DNA from: Gammaproteobacteria bacterium
GTDB taxonomy: Bacteria > Pseudomonadota > Gammaproteobacteria > Xanthomonadales > SZUA-36
DNA length: 64,000 bases
Reading direction: 5' to 3'
Assembly: GCA_024279945.1 (NCBI GenBank)
Contig: JAJRRA010000007.1
Span: 19,858-83,857, forward strand
Position numbers and translations under genes: made by a program. Each line of letters starts with the position of its first letter. The first letter of the stretch is position 1. Below, piece after piece: positions 45,087-55,071 of the stretch. The notes under the pieces are model-generated. The model saw only the letters and a program-made list of their open reading frames with translations, did not search any database and was not told the origin of the DNA.

Positions 45087-47675
45087 TCATTCCATAATAC
45101 ATTCCTCGGCTGGTGAGCGGCGGTTGTAATGCGATGACATGACCCTGCCGTAGGCGCCGGTGTTGGCGATGAGAATGATATCGCCCTCCTCGCTTTGCGG
45201 CAAAAAGCGGCTTTCACCCAGTACGTCACCTGATTCACAAATAGGCCCCACCACCCGGTAATGCCGTTCTGCAGGTTCGTTCAGACGACTCAGATTGGCA
45301 ATGTCGTGATAAGCACCGTACAGGGCCGGCCGTATCAGGGAATTCATGCCGGTGCTCACACCCAGGTAGTGATACTGACCCTTGGTCTTCAGTTGGGTCA
45401 CACGTGACAGCAGCACACCGCTCTCAGCAACCAGGTAACGTCCCGGTTCGAGCCACAACTCCACGTCCTGGCCTGCCAATGCCTCACCCAGCAATTGGTC
45501 AAGCCTGCCCAAATCAATACCTGCCTGGTCTCTGCGGTCCGGCACACCGAGGCCACCTCCAAGATCCAGTACCTTCACATCCGGAAATTCCGGTAATACT
45601 TCAAGGAAACGTTGTAATTGCTCGCCCCAGGCGTCGACATTATAGACACCGCTACCCGTGTGGGCGTGAAGGCCAAGTACGCGTATACCATAGTGTTGCA
45701 GTAGAGCCTGGACATCTGGAATGTGCTCCAGTGAAATGCCAAACTTTGAGTCTGCGCCCGATGTGATGACTTTTTTGTGGTGCCCATAGCCTGTATCCAG
45801 GTCAAGGCGCAGAAAAATATCCTGACCCGCGAACAACTCGGGCCACTGCTGCAACACCCAGAAGTTATCCAGGGTGAGACGAACACCCAGTTGCAGCGCT
45901 GCCTGGTATTCTTTTTGTGGGGCGAAGTTGGGAGTAAACAGAATTTTTTTCGCATCAATTCCCTGGATTGTTGACAGAACGTAACGAACCTCATTCATTG
46001 ACACGCACTCGAAACCAAGCCCCTCCGCCGCGATCACCTGGAGCAGTTCGGCATGATCATTGGCTTTAACCGAGTAGAGGACGCGGCTTACGGAATCGAG
46101 TTCCAATAATTTCCTTGCCGCACGGCGTATGGTGTCCCGATCATAGACATAGGCGGACTCACGATCATTCATCAACCGTTGTAACTGCTCCGCCTTGCGC
46201 TTCCACCAGGGCTGGGGCAGATCAAGCTGGGTTTGCAGGCGAGTCAACTCGATCCAGCTTGGTCCAAGATCCGGCCGGTTATCTGCTTGCGAAGCTATCA
46301 ATAGCTGGTGCAGTTTGCGCACCAGGCTTACAGCATGCTCAGGATCGATGACCAGGGTAAGATTCAGGTCGTTCGCAGACTGGGTCACCATGTGTATGTG
46401 CCGGTCCTGAAACACATCCAGCGCAGCCGATAAACGTCCGAGAATGGTTCGAATCGAATTCCCCACCAGGCTGATGGACGTGCAGGCTGACTGTACCTTG
46501 ACCTTGCACAAGCCGGTCAGGTCTTCCAGGAAAGCAGACATACGTTTTTCATCCGAATGAACAGCGACCTGCGGGTCGAGGCTAACCGTCACGGTCGACT
46601 CGGAAGTCGAAATCAGGTCAACCGAGAAACCATGGCGCTTGAACACCGCAAATGCATCCGCCAAAAATCCGGCCTGACGCCACATCGCCGGATTCTCCAT
46701 GCTGATCAGTGTGATGCCCGCACGACTCACAACGCCTTTGACCCGGGCCTCATCCCTTTGCTTACGTATTGCGATGAGGGTTCCCGGTTCATCCGGCCGA
46801 TTGGTATCCTTGATATTTATCGGTATCCCGTTACGCCGGGCCGGCTGAACACTGGGTGGGTGCAAAACCTTGGCTCCCATTGAAGCCAACTCCTGAGCTT
46901 CCATATAGCTAAGCCGGTTAAGCAGGCGCGCCTCCGGCACGATGCGGGGATCGGCACTGAATATGCCGGGTACATCGGTCCAGATTTCCAGGCCCGTGGC
47001 CTGCAAGCGGGCCGCCAGATAGGCCGCTGAAGTATCGGATCCACCCCTGCCCAGCAGGCAGGTAATACCATCCGGCCCAGCAGCGATGAAGCCCTGGGTG
47101 ATGTGTAAATTTCCCTGTGCTGCCAATCGTTGTTCCAGTACAGGGTCTGCATGGTCACCGCATCGTGCCGACAGCACGTCTGAATCAACACCTGCCACCG
47201 TTAAACCGCGCTCTACTTCGAGTAAGTCACGGGCATCCTGCCAAACCGGCGCCAGTTGGGTAGCCGATAATATTTCACTGCCAATTACGCTGGAAAGCAA
47301 CTCGCCGTGGGCCAGCAAAACAGCTTTTTTCAAAGGTTCGAGCGCACAACCAGGCTCCGGCAGCGCATCCTGCAGGCTACTCCAGTAATTTTCAAACCCC
47401 CTCGATGGCGCCAGGCCAATCGCATCATATAAATGCAGGTGTTTTTCTCTCAATTCCGACATAATCCCGTCAATTTCCAGTTTTCCGGGACCCTCGGTCA
47501 AGCGGGTCAACAGATTGGTCGTACCCGACAGAGCAGAGACCACGATCATGACCCGCTTGCCACCCGCCAGGTTCAAACGTGCCTGTTCACAAATGGTGGA
47601 CCAGCATGCAACGGAACTGACGCTGGTTCCCCCGAATTTCATCACCATCCATGGACTGTCGTTTTGAGTATTCAC
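45087..47675 (-). CDS. lysAC: Bifunctional aspartate kinase / diaminopimelate decarboxylase
   Basis: One 862-residue polypeptide carrying the first and last steps of lysine synthesis. The N-terminal half is a LysC-type aspartokinase: KFGGTSVSS, LGRGGSDTSAAYLA, GIFSADPRIVPEA and ACT domains (SACTSISLVGNSIRTILG in part). The C-terminal half, from about residue 490, is a PLP-dependent LysA decarboxylase: YSVKANDHAEL with the PLP lysine, GLHAHTGSGV, VLDLGGGLGVP, WLEPGRYLVAESG, CESGDVLGE. Such fusions are known from Xanthomonadales and relatives. The start is GTG with AAGGA seven bases upstream. It is downstream of rpoH on the same strand but separated from it by a strong terminator. Confidence 0.95.
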   Translation of the reverse strand: MNTQNDSPWMVMKFGGTSVSSVACWSTICEQARLNLAGGKRVMIVVSALSGTTNLLTRLTEGPGKLEIDGIMSELREKHLHLYDAIGLAPSRGFENYWSSLQDALPEPGCALEPLKKAVLLAHGELLSSVIGSEILSATQLAPVWQDARDLLEVERGLTVAGVDSDVLSARCGDHADPVLEQRLAAQGNLHITQGFIAAGPDGITCLLGRGGSDTSAAYLAARLQATGLEIWTDVPGIFSADPRIVPEARLLNRLSYMEAQELASMGAKVLHPPSVQPARRNGIPINIKDTNRPDEPGTLIAIRKQRDEARVKGVVSRAGITLISMENPAMWRQAGFLADAFAVFKRHGFSVDLISTSESTVTVSLDPQVAVHSDEKRMSAFLEDLTGLCKVKVQSACTSISLVGNSIRTILGRLSAALDVFQDRHIHMVTQSANDLNLTLVIDPEHAVSLVRKLHQLLIASQADNRPDLGPSWIELTRLQTQLDLPQPWWKRKAEQLQRLMNDRESAYVYDRDTIRRAARKLLELDSVSRVLYSVKANDHAELLQVIAAEGLGFECVSMNEVRYVLSTIQGIDAKKILFTPNFAPQKEYQAALQLGVRLTLDNFWVLQQWPELFAGQDIFLRLDLDTGYGHHKKVITSGADSKFGISLEHIPDVQALLQHYGIRVLGLHAHTGSGVYNVDAWGEQLQRFLEVLPEFPDVKVLDLGGGLGVPDRRDQAGIDLGRLDQLLGEALAGQDVELWLEPGRYLVAESGVLLSRVTQLKTKGQYHYLGVSTGMNSLIRPALYGAYHDIANLSRLNEPAERHYRVVGPICESGDVLGESRFLPQSEEGDIILIANTGAYGRVMSSHYNRRSPAEECIME

Positions 47676-47704
47676 ATTATTTTCCTTTTCAAGAAGGTTA
47701 AACG

Positions 47705-47733
47705 AAAACGGCCTCCGCTTGGGAGGCCGTTTT
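47705..47733 (-). terminator. Rho-independent terminator after rpoH
   Basis: AAAACGGCCTCC and GGGAGGCCGTTTT form a long GC-rich stem with a four-base loop, flanked by A and T runs on both sides. On the minus strand it ends rpoH transcripts 22 bp after the stop, so lysC-lysA needs its own promoter. Confidence 0.9.
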
Positions 47734-47754
47734 AATCATTAGCTCAGTGCGGGA

Positions 47755-48615
47755 TCAGGCGGTTATTGACGCCCTCATCTTTCGCAGTGCATTGGCTTCG
47801 AGCTGCCGGATACGCTCAGCAGAAACTTCATAACGATCCCCAAGTTCCTGCAGCGTCATCTTGTTTTCCTGTAGCCAGCGGCTACGGATGATGTCCTGGC
47901 TGCGTTCATCCAGATCGTCCAGGCCCGCGTATAACAACTGGTTGTTATAAGTCGTCAAATCCTCTGATTCGGCTTCCAACTGAGGATCTCTTGAATGGTT
48001 TTGCAGGAAAGCAGCCGGTGCCACGTAAGGCATATCGTCATCGGCATTCGGCGGCAAATCAAAACCAATGTCCTGGCCGGAAAGACGGGATTCCATTTCA
48101 AGCACAACTTCCGGCTTGACACCCAGATCCTTTGCCACGGATTGAACTTCTTCGTAACTCAGCCAACCCAGACGTTTCTTCGACTTCCTGAGGTTGAAAA
48201 ATAGCTTACGCTGGGCCTTGGTGGTCGCCACTTTGACGATACGCCAGTTGCGCAGGATGAACTCATGCATCTCAGCGCGAATCCAGTGCACAGCAAAAGA
48301 CACCAGGCGTACACCATGATCGGGATCAAACCGTTTGACTGCCTTCATCAGGCCAATATTTCCTTCCTGGATCAGGTCACCCAACGCAAGACCGTAACCG
48401 GTATAGCCTTTAGCCACGTGTACGACAAAGCGCAAATGCGCCAGAACCATTCTGCGCGCGGCTTCAAGTTCACCTTCATCACGAAATTGACGCGCCAGCG
48501 CCTGTTCCTCTTCCAGGGTCAGGATAGGAACCTTGTTAACCCCCTGGATGTAGGCATCAAGGCTCCCGGTCGATGCGGGAACCAGCAGATGGCTTGGTAC
48601 TAAATCTTTGTTCAT
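47755..48615 (-). CDS. rpoH: RNA polymerase sigma factor RpoH (sigma-32)
   Basis: Heat-shock sigma factor of 286 residues. Region 2 is clear ([34 protein letters not shown] in pieces: [33 protein letters not shown]), and the RpoH box Q-R-K-L-F-F-N-L-R is present as [15 protein letters not shown]. Region 4.2 is [19 protein letters not shown]. The ATG is preceded by GGAGGAC. It follows ftsX by 196 bp, which should hold its promoters and the 5' thermosensor, though I could not pick a convincing promoter there. A strong terminator follows. Confidence 0.97.
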   Translation of the reverse strand: MNKDLVPSHLLVPASTGSLDAYIQGVNKVPILTLEEEQALARQFRDEGELEAARRMVLAHLRFVVHVAKGYTGYGLALGDLIQEGNIGLMKAVKRFDPDHGVRLVSFAVHWIRAEMHEFILRNWRIVKVATTKAQRKLFFNLRKSKKRLGWLSYEEVQSVAKDLGVKPEVVLEMESRLSGQDIGFDLPPNADDDMPYVAPAAFLQNHSRDPQLEAESEDLTTYNNQLLYAGLDDLDERSQDIIRSRWLQENKMTLQELGDRYEVSAERIRQLEANALRKMRASITA

Positions 48616-48811
48616 TAGTCCTCCTCCGGGCAGCGGACAAGTCTAGCATATCTCTCGCTTTTAAAGCCAGCACAACCCCTTACGGAATCCTGGCTGGATA
48701 CGCCCTCGTCACTAACTGCGGTTATATTTCCTCAACTGCAGCTTTGGACAAAGCCCAGCCAGATATGTTCCACAGAAAAGGTACTTATTGAGTCAATAAT
48801 ACTGCCCTGTT

Positions 48812-49774
48812 TCAGATCCGCCCCAGCATTCCATTCCGTTTCAAGTGGCGCAGATACTGCTGAACCGAAATCCAGGCTCCAAGCAAGCCGAGAATACCGC
48901 CGCCGAGCAAAATCAACAGCGCACAGGAAAAACCCGGAATTTTCATTTCCAGCCGGTTGCCGTAAGCATCCAGCAGGTCTTCGAGTGGCTGCTGCAGGTA
49001 AAGTACGGAGACACTGAGAAGCATCAGGGCGAACAATGCGCCGAGTAATCCATACCAGAATCCGGAATACAGGAATGGCAGGCGGATGAAGCTATCACCT
49101 GCACCAAACAGGCTCAACACCTGTATTTCCTCAGACCGGTTAGCTACATCGAGGCGAATGGTATTGGCAACCACTACAAATACCGCCAGTGAAAACATGA
49201 CGCTGAGAACCATGACGAATGCCTGGCCAAGCTCAATCAAGCCGGACAGCCTTTGCAGCCATTTATGGTCAACCTGGGTAATATCCACAGCGTCCTGCTG
49301 CTGTAACCAGGCATCCAGTGTCGCCACCACCACGCCAAGTTCTTGACCGTCCCGGGGTTGAGGCGTTACCAGTAATACCCATGGAAGTGGATTGTCATCA
49401 AACAGGTCAAGTACCTGACCAAAACCGGAGGCCTGGCGAAATTCTTCCATACCCTGTTGGGGAGATACGGTCTCGGCTGAAGCATCTGCTCTTCCATTAA
49501 TCACCCGGGCCAGTTCGGCAGCTCCTTTTTCATCGATATCGATATTCAGAAATACCGTGATCGCCCCCCACTCATCCTGCTGCAGGTCGAGTGCACGAAG
49601 GTTACTGACTGCCAGGTACAAACCCAGTGGCAAAACCATTGCAATCCCTAGCACGAGTACAGTCATCATCGTTGCCAGGCGGTGGCCCAGAAGCGTACCC
49701 AAACTCGAGAAAAAACTGTATAGCTGACGTCTGAACCAGGCTCGCAAACGCCTTCTGACCGGCTTAATCCGCAT
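48812..49774 (-). CDS. ftsX: Cell division protein FtsX
   Basis: Permease-like partner of FtsE: four transmembrane helices with a large periplasmic loop that recruits EnvC to activate septal amidases. Here the N-terminal helix is MMTVLVLGIAMVLPLGLYL, the periplasmic part spans about residues 55-170, and three C-terminal helices follow, with LGLLGAWISVQQYL near the end. About 320 residues. I use the ATG that overlaps the ftsE stop by 11 bases and has GGGGAAGG nine bases upstream; a GTG three codons earlier is also in frame. EnvC is encoded elsewhere in the window. Confidence 0.94.
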   Translation of the reverse strand: MRIKPVRRRLRAWFRRQLYSFFSSLGTLLGHRLATMMTVLVLGIAMVLPLGLYLAVSNLRALDLQQDEWGAITVFLNIDIDEKGAAELARVINGRADASAETVSPQQGMEEFRQASGFGQVLDLFDDNPLPWVLLVTPQPRDGQELGVVVATLDAWLQQQDAVDITQVDHKWLQRLSGLIELGQAFVMVLSVMFSLAVFVVVANTIRLDVANRSEEIQVLSLFGAGDSFIRLPFLYSGFWYGLLGALFALMLLSVSVLYLQQPLEDLLDAYGNRLEMKIPGFSCALLILLGGGILGLLGAWISVQQYLRHLKRNGMLGRI

Positions 49775-50468
49775 CTGCCTCACCCTTCCCCGGCCAGGGC
49801 ATCACAGCGGGAAGGTCATCAATCAGGCGGCCAGAAGAGAGCACCAGGACACGCTGCCCCATGGAGCGGATCAATGCCAGGTCGTGGCTAGCAATCAAGA
49901 CGGTGACACCCTGCGCGTTGAGTTGCCTGAACAAGCCAAATAACTCTTTGGACAATTGGGGATCCAGATTTCCGGTCGGTTCATCTGCAAGCAAGACAGG
50001 CGGCATGCTGACAATAGCCCGCGCAATACCGACCCGTTGCTGCTCACCGCCGGACAGAGTCAACGGCCACGACTTTTCCTTGCCGGTTAAACCCACTTTG
50101 TCCAACACCACCCGAACCCGCTTACGAATTTCTGCATAGCGCAGCCCTGCAATCATCAGCGGCAGGGAAACATTGTCAAATACGGTTTTGTCGCTAAGCA
50201 GTTTGTGGTCCTGGAAGATCATGCCAATCTGGCGCCGGACCTGTGGTATCTGCCGTGCGGATATATTGCTCAGGTTGAGGCCATTCACTGCCACTTGCCC
50301 GCCTGATGCTTTTTCCAGCATCAGAATCAATCGTAATAAAGTACTTTTTCCTGCTCCGGAGTGGCCAGTGAGAAACACCATCTCACCCGCATCGATATGA
50401 AAATTTACATCCAGCAGTGCACTCGCGCCGCCAGGATACCGTTTGCTGACATGTTCAAAAGTGATCAC
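49764..50468 (-). CDS. ftsE: Cell division ATP-binding protein FtsE
   Basis: ABC ATPase of 234 residues that drives FtsX. Walker A is GHSGAGKST (35-43), the signature is LTLSGGEQQRVGIARA, Walker B is PVLLADEPTGNLD, and the switch histidine is in LIASHDLALI. The start is GTG. It begins 16 bp after rhlB. The ftsY gene, which precedes ftsE in E. coli, is replaced here by rhlB. Confidence 0.96.
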   Translation of the reverse strand: MITFEHVSKRYPGGASALLDVNFHIDAGEMVFLTGHSGAGKSTLLRLILMLEKASGGQVAVNGLNLSNISARQIPQVRRQIGMIFQDHKLLSDKTVFDNVSLPLMIAGLRYAEIRKRVRVVLDKVGLTGKEKSWPLTLSGGEQQRVGIARAIVSMPPVLLADEPTGNLDPQLSKELFGLFRQLNAQGVTVLIASHDLALIRSMGQRVLVLSSGRLIDDLPAVMPWPGKGEADAD

Positions 50469-50484
50469 TCGTTACCAGCCAGTA

Positions 50485-51759
50485 TTACCGCCCTCGCCTG
50501 CTCCGCCCTCGAGAAGAGTGTCTTTTCCCGTTGCCACGATGATGATCCGAACGCCGGGGGGCGGGTGGCGCCTTTTTGAGTACCGGCATCTGCTCATGAT
50601 CAGACTGCTCAACCGGAATCGAATAACCAATAAAGGCTTCGATTTCGGGTAAATGGAAGGCATAGTGCTCACAGGCAAAACTGATGGCCTCACCGGTTGC
50701 TCCAAGCCGGGCCGTGCGCCCGATGCGGTGCACATAGTCAGGTGCATCCTGCGGCAGGTCATAATTGATAACGTGGGTAACGTCCGGAATATGGAGCCCG
50801 CGCGCCGCCACATCGGTAGCGACAAGAATCAGAATTTCACCATCATGGAAACGCCGCAACAGAGTCTGCCGCTTTTTCTGCGGCACGCGCCCCGAAATCG
50901 CCGCCGCATGAAGACCATTGGCGTTGAGTGTCCGCTCAACGAAATCGGTTGCGTGGCGCGTATTGGCAAACACCATGATCCGGCCACCCTCGAACCGGCG
51001 CAGCAGGCTGACCAGTAAGGGGAGTTTTTCTTCATTGGCGGGGTAGTATACCGACTGGCGAACATTTTCCGAGGTGATCTTTTCTGCTTCTACCTTGAGT
51101 AATTCCGGCTCGTTCATGTGCTCATAGGCAAGTTCCAACACACGTTGTGACAGGGTGGCGGAAAACATCAGGCATTGCCGCTGATCCAGGGGAGGCAATC
51201 TCCTCAATACATAACGGATGTCCTTGATGAACCCCAGGTCAAACATCCGATCTGCCTCATCCAGCACCATTACTTCAATAGAGTTCAGATTGAAAACATG
51301 CTGTTTGAAGTAATCAATAATCCTTCCCGGTGTCCCGATCAGGATATCGACACCATCTTCAAGGGTCTTTCGCTGCTTTTCATAGTCAACACCGCCGTAA
51401 GCGAGGCCAAATCGAAGACCCGTGTTTCCGCCGAGCAGCACGGCGTCTTTGTGAATCTGAATAGCGAGTTCACGGGTGGGTGCAAGCACCAGTGTGCGTG
51501 GGTGTTTGCCCGGTGTATCCGGGGCATTGCGGAGCAGTCGTTGAAAAATGACCAGCAGAAATGCTGCTGTTTTTCCCGTACCTGTCTGGGCCTGACCCGC
51601 AACGTCATTCCCCTGCAAGCCGGTGGGCAAGGTCAGCGCCTGGATTGGGGTGCAATAGGTGAACCCGGCCTGAGACAGACCTTCATTTACTGACGGCAGC
51701 AAATCAAGCGAAGAAAAAGCCAGGTCACTGAGGGGATTACTCGTTTTATTGTCGGACAT
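50485..51759 (-). CDS. rhlB: DEAD-box ATP-dependent RNA helicase RhlB
   Basis: RNA helicase, a component of the RNA degradosome in enterobacteria. The 424 residues contain motifs Q ([13 protein letters not shown]), I ([11 protein letters not shown]), Ia (PTRELAIQ), II ([10 protein letters not shown]), III (FSATLS), V ([22 protein letters not shown] in part) and VI ([10 protein letters not shown]). The tail is rich in Arg, His and Ser ([23 protein letters not shown], about 23 residues; read as [12 protein letters not shown] at the end), as in RNA-binding C-termini. Identity as RhlB rather than another family member rests on the [22 protein letters not shown] sequence and on the divergent trxA and rho neighbours. 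Confidence 0.93.
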   Translation of the reverse strand: MSDNKTSNPLSDLAFSSLDLLPSVNEGLSQAGFTYCTPIQALTLPTGLQGNDVAGQAQTGTGKTAAFLLVIFQRLLRNAPDTPGKHPRTLVLAPTRELAIQIHKDAVLLGGNTGLRFGLAYGGVDYEKQRKTLEDGVDILIGTPGRIIDYFKQHVFNLNSIEVMVLDEADRMFDLGFIKDIRYVLRRLPPLDQRQCLMFSATLSQRVLELAYEHMNEPELLKVEAEKITSENVRQSVYYPANEEKLPLLVSLLRRFEGGRIMVFANTRHATDFVERTLNANGLHAAAISGRVPQKKRQTLLRRFHDGEILILVATDVAARGLHIPDVTHVINYDLPQDAPDYVHRIGRTARLGATGEAISFACEHYAFHLPEIEAFIGYSIPVEQSDHEQMPVLKKAPPAPRRSDHHRGNGKRHSSRGRSRRGR

Positions 51760-51809
51760 CATTCATTTACTCGTTCCTGCCCGGCATACTTACCGAAAAC
51801 CGGGGAAAT

Positions 51810-51881
51810 CTTGAAAAAAAGAGGCAAGAGGGCTTGAAATTTGAAGCTGGTGCCTTGAAATCGTTTTGCAGTTCTTTGAAA
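51810..51881. repeat. Phased array of four CTTGAAA-like heptamers
   Basis: CTTGAAA occurs at 51810, 51833 and 51854, and CTTTGAAA at 51874, so the TTGAAA cores are 23, 21 and 20-21 bp apart, close to two helical turns. They all point the same way and lie in the divergent gap between rhlB and trxA. This looks like an operator array. The heptamer equals the sigma-32 -35 element, but no CCCCAT-type -10 sits at the right distance from any copy. Confidence 0.45.
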
Positions 51882-52010
51882 TAACGGTCCCGGCCTCGGA
51901 GATTGCCACATCGGCTTCCCGTTTCTTGTTTCGGGCCCTGAATTAGACCATATTAACCGTGCTGTTACCTTTGTTCCAGTAACATGACGATTGAAATCTG
52001 GAGAATAGAT

Positions 52011-52337
52011 GTGAGCGAAAAAATTATGCACGTTACCGATGGCAGTTTTGACGAGGAAGTACTCAGCGCAAACGGCCCCGTTCTGGTGGACTATTGGGCA
52101 GAATGGTGTGGCCCCTGCAAGATGATTGGCCCGATCGTTGAAGAAATTGCTGAAGAGTATGGCGACAAATTGAAAGTCACCAAACTGGATATTGACAGTA
52201 ATAATATGACACCAAGACAGTACGGCATCCGGGGCATACCAACGCTGATGATTTTCCGTGACGGCAAAGTCCAGGCAACCAAAGTGGGCGCTTTGACCAA
52301 GGGCCAGTTGAAAGCATTCGTCGACGAAGTCGTGTGA
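52011..52337 (+). CDS. trxA: Thioredoxin 1
   Basis: Cytosolic disulfide reductase of 108 residues. The active site is WCGPC (residues 32-36), the cis-proline region is [11 protein letters not shown], and the buried aspartate lies in VLVDYWAEW. The start is GTG with GGAG seven bases upstream, giving [13 protein letters not shown], which aligns with the usual thioredoxin N-terminus; an ATG 27 bases earlier lacks a binding site. Together with rhlB (divergent) and rho (downstream) it forms the conserved rhlB-trxA-rho neighbourhood. Confidence 0.97.
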   Translation: MSEKIMHVTDGSFDEEVLSANGPVLVDYWAEWCGPCKMIGPIVEEIAEEYGDKLKVTKLDIDSNNMTPRQYGIRGIPTLMIFRDGKVQATKVGALTKGQLKAFVDEVV

Positions 52338-52693
52338 TTAACATCATGACCGTACCAATAATCGGTACGGCCTTCCTGCGCTCCGTTGCAAAGTTTATAT
52401 TCCTTTAATCTTAGCCTTAAGCAGTACAGCACTGGACGCACCCTCGTTATCATGCTAGTTTTAACTTATCTGTAACCGGGTCCTCCGCCCGGCAATTAAA
52501 GACTTCCCTGTTTTGTAAACCAGCATATTGGCAGCAGAGCATTGAGTCAGGCTTACAAAGGTTTCCACATACTCGGCTAGCGCCGCGGACAGCAGACTAA
52601 ATCCATTGAAGTTCAGGCCCATGGCCGAATTAACAGCCCCATCATCTATTTTCTTACTGGAAAGGCGCAGACCTCAAACAGAGCTTTATTTTT
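52338..52693 (+). other. Leader region between trxA and rho
   Basis: This 356-bp gap probably contains the rho promoter and an attenuator-type leader, as in E. coli where rho controls its own transcript. A hairpin CCGTACC-N7-GGTACGG (52350-52370) follows the trxA stop, but it has no T run. A smaller GC hairpin (CCGGG/CCCGG) is near 52476-52492. I find no convincing coding sequence in it and no promoter that I would place with confidence. Confidence 0.4.
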
Positions 52694-53950
52694 ATGAACC
52701 TTACTGACCTCAAGACAAAACCCGTTTCCGAATTAGTGGAAATTGCCTCAAAAATGGGCCTCGATAACGTAGCGCGCTCCAGAAAGCAGGACGTTATCTT
52801 TGCCATCCTGAAAGCTCATGCCAAAAACGGTGAAAGCATTTTTGGCAACGGCGTTGTCGAAATTCTGCAGGATGGTTTCGGGTTCCTCCGCTCAGCAGAC
52901 AGCTCCTACCTTGCCGGACCAGATGACATTTACGTGTCTCCCAGCCAGATTCGTCGCTTTGCGCTGCGCACCGGCGATATGCTCGCCGGTAAGATCAGGC
53001 CACCCAAGGACAGTGAAAGATACTTCGCACTGCTCAAGGTTGAGGAGATCAACTACGAGTCCCCTGATGCGGCCAAACGCAAGATCCTATTCGAAAACCT
53101 GACCCCGGAATTCCCGACCAAACAGTACCTGCTGGAACGGGGTAACGGCAGCACGGAAGACATCACCGCCAGAATCATCGACCTGGCCGCTCCGATTGGC
53201 AGAGGCCAGCGCGGACTGGTGGTATCACCGCCAAAAGCCGGCAAAACTATCATGCTGCAAAACATCGCGACCAGTATCCGGGCCAATTACCAGGATTCCA
53301 AAATGATTATCCTGCTGATTGATGAGCGCCCCGAGGAAGTGACTGAGATGAAGCGGTCAGTCGATGCGGAAGTTATTTCCAGCACCTTCGATGAACCAGC
53401 ATCACGCCATGTTCAGGTTGCAGAAATGGTAATTGAACGCGCCAAGCGGCTGGTTGAGCACAAACTTGATGTGGTCATCTTGCTCGACTCAATAACCCGC
53501 CTGGCCCGTGCTTACAACACGGTCGCCCCCTCTTCCGGCAAAGTATTGACCGGTGGTGTTGACGCCAATGCCCTGCAGAGGCCAAAACGGTTCTTCGGTG
53601 CCGCCCGTAACGTGACGGAGGGTGGATCCCTGACCATTATCGCCACGGCACTGGTTGATACCGGCTCCAAGATGGATGAAGTTATTTACGAAGAGTTCAA
53701 GGGCACCGGCAACATGGAAATCCATTTGAACCGCCGCATTGCCGAACGCCGCACCTATCCCGCCATCGACATCAATCGCTCCGGTACCCGCCGCGAAGAA
53801 CTGATGATCGATCAGGGACAATTGCAGAAAATGTGGATTCTCAGGAAGTTGCTTCATCCAATGGATGAAGCACAAGCCATTGAGTTCATGCTGGACAAGT
53901 GGAAATCCACCAAGACCAATGCGGAGTTTTTCAATTTTATGAAACGCTGA
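52694..53950 (+). CDS. rho: Transcription termination factor Rho
   Basis: Hexameric RNA-dependent ATPase of 418 residues. The N-terminal Rho helical domain ([20 protein letters not shown]) and the RNA-binding OSB fold ([28 protein letters not shown]) are followed by the ATPase core with Walker A SPPKAGKT (178-185), Walker [17 protein letters not shown], the Q loop and the R loop ([15 protein letters not shown]). Length and motifs are those of the standard enterobacterial form, with no insertion domain. Confidence 0.98.
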   Translation: MNLTDLKTKPVSELVEIASKMGLDNVARSRKQDVIFAILKAHAKNGESIFGNGVVEILQDGFGFLRSADSSYLAGPDDIYVSPSQIRRFALRTGDMLAGKIRPPKDSERYFALLKVEEINYESPDAAKRKILFENLTPEFPTKQYLLERGNGSTEDITARIIDLAAPIGRGQRGLVVSPPKAGKTIMLQNIATSIRANYQDSKMIILLIDERPEEVTEMKRSVDAEVISSTFDEPASRHVQVAEMVIERAKRLVEHKLDVVILLDSITRLARAYNTVAPSSGKVLTGGVDANALQRPKRFFGAARNVTEGGSLTIIATALVDTGSKMDEVIYEEFKGTGNMEIHLNRRIAERRTYPAIDINRSGTRREELMIDQGQLQKMWILRKLLHPMDEAQAIEFMLDKWKSTKTNAEFFNFMKR

Positions 53951-54004
53951 TCCGCAAGGCAATGCACCCTGCAATAAGCACATTGCGTGTGGAACAGCCG
54001 TTTT

Positions 54005-54997
54005 CTACAGGGCGATATCCGCCACGAAGCTCACTGATTCCTCGAGAGATTGCCGGTTAATCACCGCTTGATAGCGTGCCTCGTGGCCGGCGGCACGTAG
54101 CGTTTTCTTGATCATCCCTTCCAGGTTCGGCCGTTTTCCGTCGGGCTCACTGGCAGTACCTATCCCGCCGCCAAATTCAATGATCGTATCGACGCCGTCA
54201 GCGAATGCTGTTTGCAGATTCAGATTCCACAATACCGGATGAAATAGCTGGAAGAACAATCGTGCCCTGATAGCCACCGGGTCCGCTTCGTGATAGCCGC
54301 CGGTAAAATTGGACAATACCCGGGCTTCAGCAAGATCAAAGCCGGCCGTTTCCAGCACCGGGCGGAAAAGCTGTGCAGCCTTAACCATATAATAGGTATG
54401 AAAAGCGCCTTCGGTCTTCAATCTCACCGGTCGCTTGCGCGGAAATTGTTCCTGAACATCCTGCTCCACCCGCGCCAGATCTTCACCCCGACCACCGATC
54501 ACAGTCTGCTGAGGCAGGTTACAACCGGCAATTGCACAGTGATAGCGCTCGGCAAGAGGTCGAATGGTGTCGATATCAAGCGGGAAAGCGGTCATTTCAC
54601 CTTCACCATGAGCGCCCATCAACTCCCCGCGTTTCTTCACCAGTTTCAGCGCATTTTCAAAACTGAGGGCACTGGTTGCAACCAGCGCAGAGTACTCGCC
54701 AAGACTGTGTCCCGCAGCCACCAATGGCTTCAGGCGATCATCGCTAAGATCCCTGAACACTTCCAGGCAGGCAATGGAATGGGTCAGTATGGCGGGCTGC
54801 GTATACCGGGTCAGCTTGAGCTGCTCTTGCGGGTCCTTGAAGGAAAGTTCTGCGATGTCATAGTCCAGAACCTGACTGGCCTGCTCATAGACCTTTCTAG
54901 CCGCAGCATATTCCTGATACAGGTCTCTTCCCATACCTTTGTATTGCGATCCCTGTCCGGGAAATACAAACAAAACCTGTTGTTCAGCAAAAGACAC
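54005..54997 (-). CDS. FabD-like ACP S-malonyltransferase
   Basis: A 330-residue acyltransferase of the malonyl-CoA:ACP transacylase type. PGQGSQYKGMG opens the fold. The nucleophile is S98 in GHSLGEYSAL, the carboxylate-binding arginine is R123 in KKRGELMG, and the catalytic histidine is H200 in GAFHTYYM. The GAFH motif resembles HAFH of malonyl-specific transferases rather than YASH of methylmalonyl-specific ones. It is not in a fab cluster but sits after the methylmalonyl-CoA genes, beyond a palindromic element, so it may have a specialised role in polyketide or lipid synthesis. The start is GTG with AGGTG nearby. Confidence 0.85.
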   Translation of the reverse strand: MSFAEQQVLFVFPGQGSQYKGMGRDLYQEYAAARKVYEQASQVLDYDIAELSFKDPQEQLKLTRYTQPAILTHSIACLEVFRDLSDDRLKPLVAAGHSLGEYSALVATSALSFENALKLVKKRGELMGAHGEGEMTAFPLDIDTIRPLAERYHCAIAGCNLPQQTVIGGRGEDLARVEQDVQEQFPRKRPVRLKTEGAFHTYYMVKAAQLFRPVLETAGFDLAEARVLSNFTGGYHEADPVAIRARLFFQLFHPVLWNLNLQTAFADGVDTIIEFGGGIGTASEPDGKRPNLEGMIKKTLRAAGHEARYQAVINRQSLEESVSFVADIAL

Positions 54998-55071
54998 AGC
55001 GCTTACACCTGAGATAGTGACGGCTCCGTAGAATAGCCAGCGCTACCGGCGAAAGCAAGCCGCCGCAGGCT

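Noticed and set aside
51810..51881. Sigma-32 heat-shock promoters for trxA
   Set aside because: Several CTTGAAA motifs are present, but none is followed by a CCCCAT-like -10 at 13-15 bp.
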